A stretch of 64,000 nt of DNA. Source: Mesostigma viride. Its lineage: Eukaryota; Streptophyta; Mesostigmatophyceae; Mesostigmatales; Mesostigmataceae. Made by a program: the position numbers and the translations under genes. The stretch is taken from contig RPFO01000225.1 in NCBI GenBank assembly GCA_009746045.1, positions 1,554,454 through 1,618,453 on the forward strand, given 5' to 3'. This document shows, one piece after another, positions 61,545-64,000 of the stretch (within the stretch, counting starts at the first letter, position 1; every line of letters starts with the position of its first letter). Below the pieces are notes generated by a model, which ran no database searches, was not told where the DNA came from, and saw only the letters and a program-made list of their open reading frames with translations.

Positions 61545-63294
61545 ATGAGTAGTTCGAAGACACAATCACCTTTACCCCCTACTAATCAAGGTTTGGGAGA
61601 TCCGTCATCATCTCTGGAACCCATTGCTAGGGAAGGTGCTGAGACAACTGCTCGTACTCCACGGCGTCAACTTGATTTCAACCGTACTTCTATGTCTGAA
61701 GTGAGGCGGCCCTCGTTGTCCATAGGGCCCAAGTTTTCCGTCATTGCATCTGGTCTCCAACCAGGCGAACCATCGCTGACAGGCGTGGGTCGAGGAGCGT
61801 CACTGTCGCCCAGGATTCCAAGCGCGCGAACGAGTCCGTGCGGAGTGCATCTTCTTCATTTCTTTTCCCGCTAAATACCACGCCTGGAAGAGACGGGACC
61901 AGACTTGCAGCGGATCGCCTCTCAGCAGCTAAAATCAGATTATTACACGATGAACAACACGCAGCGATGTATAGAAAGATGGTGGAGGAGGTGGAACAGG
62001 ATGTGGGAAGACTTCGTCAGAGAATTGAGGAGGAGGAGGCGGCCATGCGTGACATGGTTGCTGGATTGGGGAGAGAGGCTCCTCGGTTGGGTGACGGAAG
62101 GGTTTTACCTAATAGTACCGCAGTTACTACGAGGAATGAGACGCAGGATAGCGATAGGCAGGATCCAGCGCAGACGACCTCGGTCACCTTCACCACCCCC
62201 GCCAGCGACGTCCCCGTGACCGTCACTATACCACCGCATCAAGGTTCCGCCCCGCCATTTCCAAAAATTGAATCCGTAGACAAGCTGTCGCTCACCAATC
62301 TAACCCACCGCAGTTTCGATCATTTCTCTACTCGATTCCAGGATGTGTTCGCTATCCACTTTGCTAACTACGGCAAACGAGCGGAAGAACGACTTTCCCT
62401 GGACATCCAGAAGAAGATGGTTCGACAGCGAATGAGCGACAGTGCAGCCGACAGGTTTGATGAGTTTTTACGATCCTCGGCAGGTAATACTTGCAAGGAT
62501 TTGCCATCTCTCATGCTTTCATTTCGACGTTTTCTCCTTCCCCAGGACCAGCTCCGTCTGGACCGGGACGCGTTGGCCAACTGTACTCAGTCCGGCCTGA
62601 CACTACCACAATACGTAGAGACGTTTACCAACCTGAGGGCCAAAATCCCCCAGTGCTCTGATTCTGAAGCTCTTCACAGGTTTCTGCATGGGCTCCCCCT
62701 CAAGTCAGGGTGGATATTGACAAGCATTTCTCCCCTTTCGACTATGTCGAGTGGAAGTGGGATACTGTGCTGTCTTATGCCCTCACGCTGTGCCGTGTCC
62801 CTGACTTTTCCCTCAAGTGGGAGCCTGCTGCAGGCAACCAGGCGCCTGCTGTTAAGAAGCCCCTGAACCAGCTGAACGCTGTGATGGAGGAGCTCAGTGC
62901 CATGGAGCAGTCCAAAGGAGCCTGTTTCACGTGTGGCCAGCTGGGACACTTTGCACGGGATTGCCCCAAGCGAGACCAGTTCCCAAGCGACACCAAGGGT
63001 CCTCAGGGGGTTCTTCCATTCACCAGACCACCCATCTTCCCTCCTGGGGTGAGCCAGAGCGACCACAGGGCACAGCCTGGGTTTAGACCCAACTTCCAGG
63101 CTTCGGGCAAGGGACCCTTCCAGCCCAAGGGCTTCAGCAGGCAAGACAGGCGTCGGATGGTCAACGCCCTGTGGCACCTCCTAGCAGAGGAGGAGGAGGG
63201 AGAAGGAGAGGCAGACGGCATAGAGGATCAGCAGGTGCAGCCTTCAGTGGGGAGCTCGTCTTCAGATCATCCTCCTGAGCTGCCAAAAAACTAG
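61545..63294 (+). pseudogene. E5 gag, two frameshifts
   Basis: ATG 61545 opens a Ser/Pro-rich start. The frame changes near 61800-61840 to the main part (to 62690) with a coiled-coil-like stretch (EEVEQDVGRLRQRIEEEEAA) and capsid-like core (FDHFSTRFQDVFAIHFANY, LPQYVETFTNLRAK, LHRFLHGLPL). It changes again near 62690 to DIDKHFSPFDYVEWKW and a zinc knuckle CFTCGQLGHFARDC at ~62923, ending at 63294 with an acidic tail. Two shifts in one gag mean this copy is probably defective, or the sequence has errors. Confidence 0.85.
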
Positions 63295-64000
63295 TGGAGC
63301 CCCCAGGACTACGTCCAGCGGTGGAGTTAACTGGTTTGCCTGCTGTGCATGTCCGTCCTGTGAACAACTTGTCTGCCTCTGATTCCACCACCCCATTGGG
63401 CCCTCCTATTCCCAGTCAACTCTTGAAGTTCCAGGCTAGGCTGTTGAACGTGCCAGTCCCTTTGGCTCAGCCTTTATGTCTCTTCATGATTGACTCAGGT
63501 GCAGGAAGTAACTACATTTCCACTTCCTTGGTGCAGGAGCTGCATCTACCAGTGCTCCCCCACCCTGTGCCTGTTAAGGTCCAATATTCTGATGGTAGGC
63601 AGAGTAACTCACCTGGCTACGTGCAACTGCTTTTTCAAGTGTGCTCACGTCAAACCTTGTCTGTCACAGCAGATGTCATTCCACTCACTGCTGCTGATGT
63701 GATTCTGGGGATGCCATGGTTGGAGTCTGCTAATCCTGCCATCTTGTGGTCTGAGAAGGTGGTGCAGTTTCAGGATGGGTCAGTGTGGGACGCCACCACA
63801 GTGATTAAGGGGGGAGAAAGACCAGTCACAGAGTGCTGTTCTACTAATGAGGCTGTCAATGATGGGAGAGGGGTTGCAGGTGCCAAGGAGGACGTCAAGG
63901 TGCCTTCACTGGAAGAGAAACGTGCTGCACTACTTAAGCACGTATGGTCTGCCAATCACACCTTGTCTTACCTGGCTACTTACCCAGTGGAACACGTCTT
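63295..64000 (+). CDS. E5 protease and start of pol, continues beyond window
   Basis: Open from the gag end through the window end (in-frame ATG at 63486, inside the domain). The active site is LFMIDSGAGSNYISTSLV (DSGA), followed by VQYSDGRQSNSPGY and the second landmark AADVILGMPWL. This gives a full retropepsin of about 110 residues. Downstream is the linker toward RT (FQDGSVWDATT). Comparable blocks occur in E1 (DGRRHQSPG, IIIGVDWL). The frame is intact here. Confidence 0.88.

Larger units (their letters stand above)
60537..64000 (+). mobile_element. E5: Ty3/gypsy LTR retrotransposon, 3' part outside window
   Basis: Plus-strand order: 5' LTR, primer-binding site, leader, gag with zinc knuckle, protease, running off the end. 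Same LTR family as E4 but opposite orientation, 278 bp apart. The five bases before the LTR (ctatc, 60532-60536) are the expected left duplication. The protease resembles Ty3-type enzymes; RT lies outside the window. Confidence 0.9.

Overview
This window is eukaryotic nuclear DNA made almost entirely of transposable elements. No bacterial operons, rRNA genes or complete ordinary host genes are visible. The organism is probably a green alga or a related protist with a repeat-rich genome of roughly 50% GC. The reasons are chromodomain Ty3/gypsy elements, copia, piggyBac-like and CACTA-like elements together, and a shared primer-binding site (TGGTATCGGAGG and variants) close to the plant initiator-Met site. 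A prasinophyte such as Cymbomonas is a guess from general resemblance only.

Layout. (1) 1-7483: Ty3/gypsy element E1 on the minus strand, cut by the window start and inserted in the 3' LTR of E2. (2) 7484-41356: Ty3/gypsy element E2, minus strand, the host of most of the window. Its gene order is ORF-A (viroplasmin/RNase H1 N-terminal-like), ORF-B, gag, PR-RT-RNase H-IN-chromodomain, then a long ORF3 after pol. E2 is broken by: a CACTA-like element in ORF3 (9634-13256); a 16-kb LTR element E3 in RNase H (16221-32306, TSD AGAGC); a roughly 0.4-kb insert in the protease; and a 1.7-kb TIR element in its 5' LTR (39562-41260, TSD CTAA). E3 has no recognisable pol. It holds a copia element (18979-27856, TSD ACCAC) and a 262-bp LINE tail (29244-29505). 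The copia has an inverted pol segment and is itself broken by a 1.2-kb array of four palindromes (20914-22132, TSD AAGAT). That gives E2 > E3 > copia > palindrome array. (3) 41357-43980: nothing firm. (4) 43981-46545: piggyBac-like transposon. (5) 47446-51839: CACTA transposon. (6) 52161-60258: LTR element E4 (TSD CATTG), a coding-poor derivative of the E5 family. (7) 60259-60536: the start of a possible host gene. (8) 60537-64000: E5, a Ty3/gypsy element on the plus strand, cut by the window end.

Paired LTRs differ by very few bases, so most insertions look recent. The most novel items are: accessory ORFs around gag and pol in the Ty3 elements; a copia whose aspartic protease lies between integrase and RT with none between gag and integrase; the four-palindrome array with Pol III B-box-like spacers; and head-to-head E4/E5 5' ends forming a 1.2-kb inverted repeat beside a disrupted gene.

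Limits: domain calls are by eye from motifs, without profile searches. Frameshift positions are approximate.
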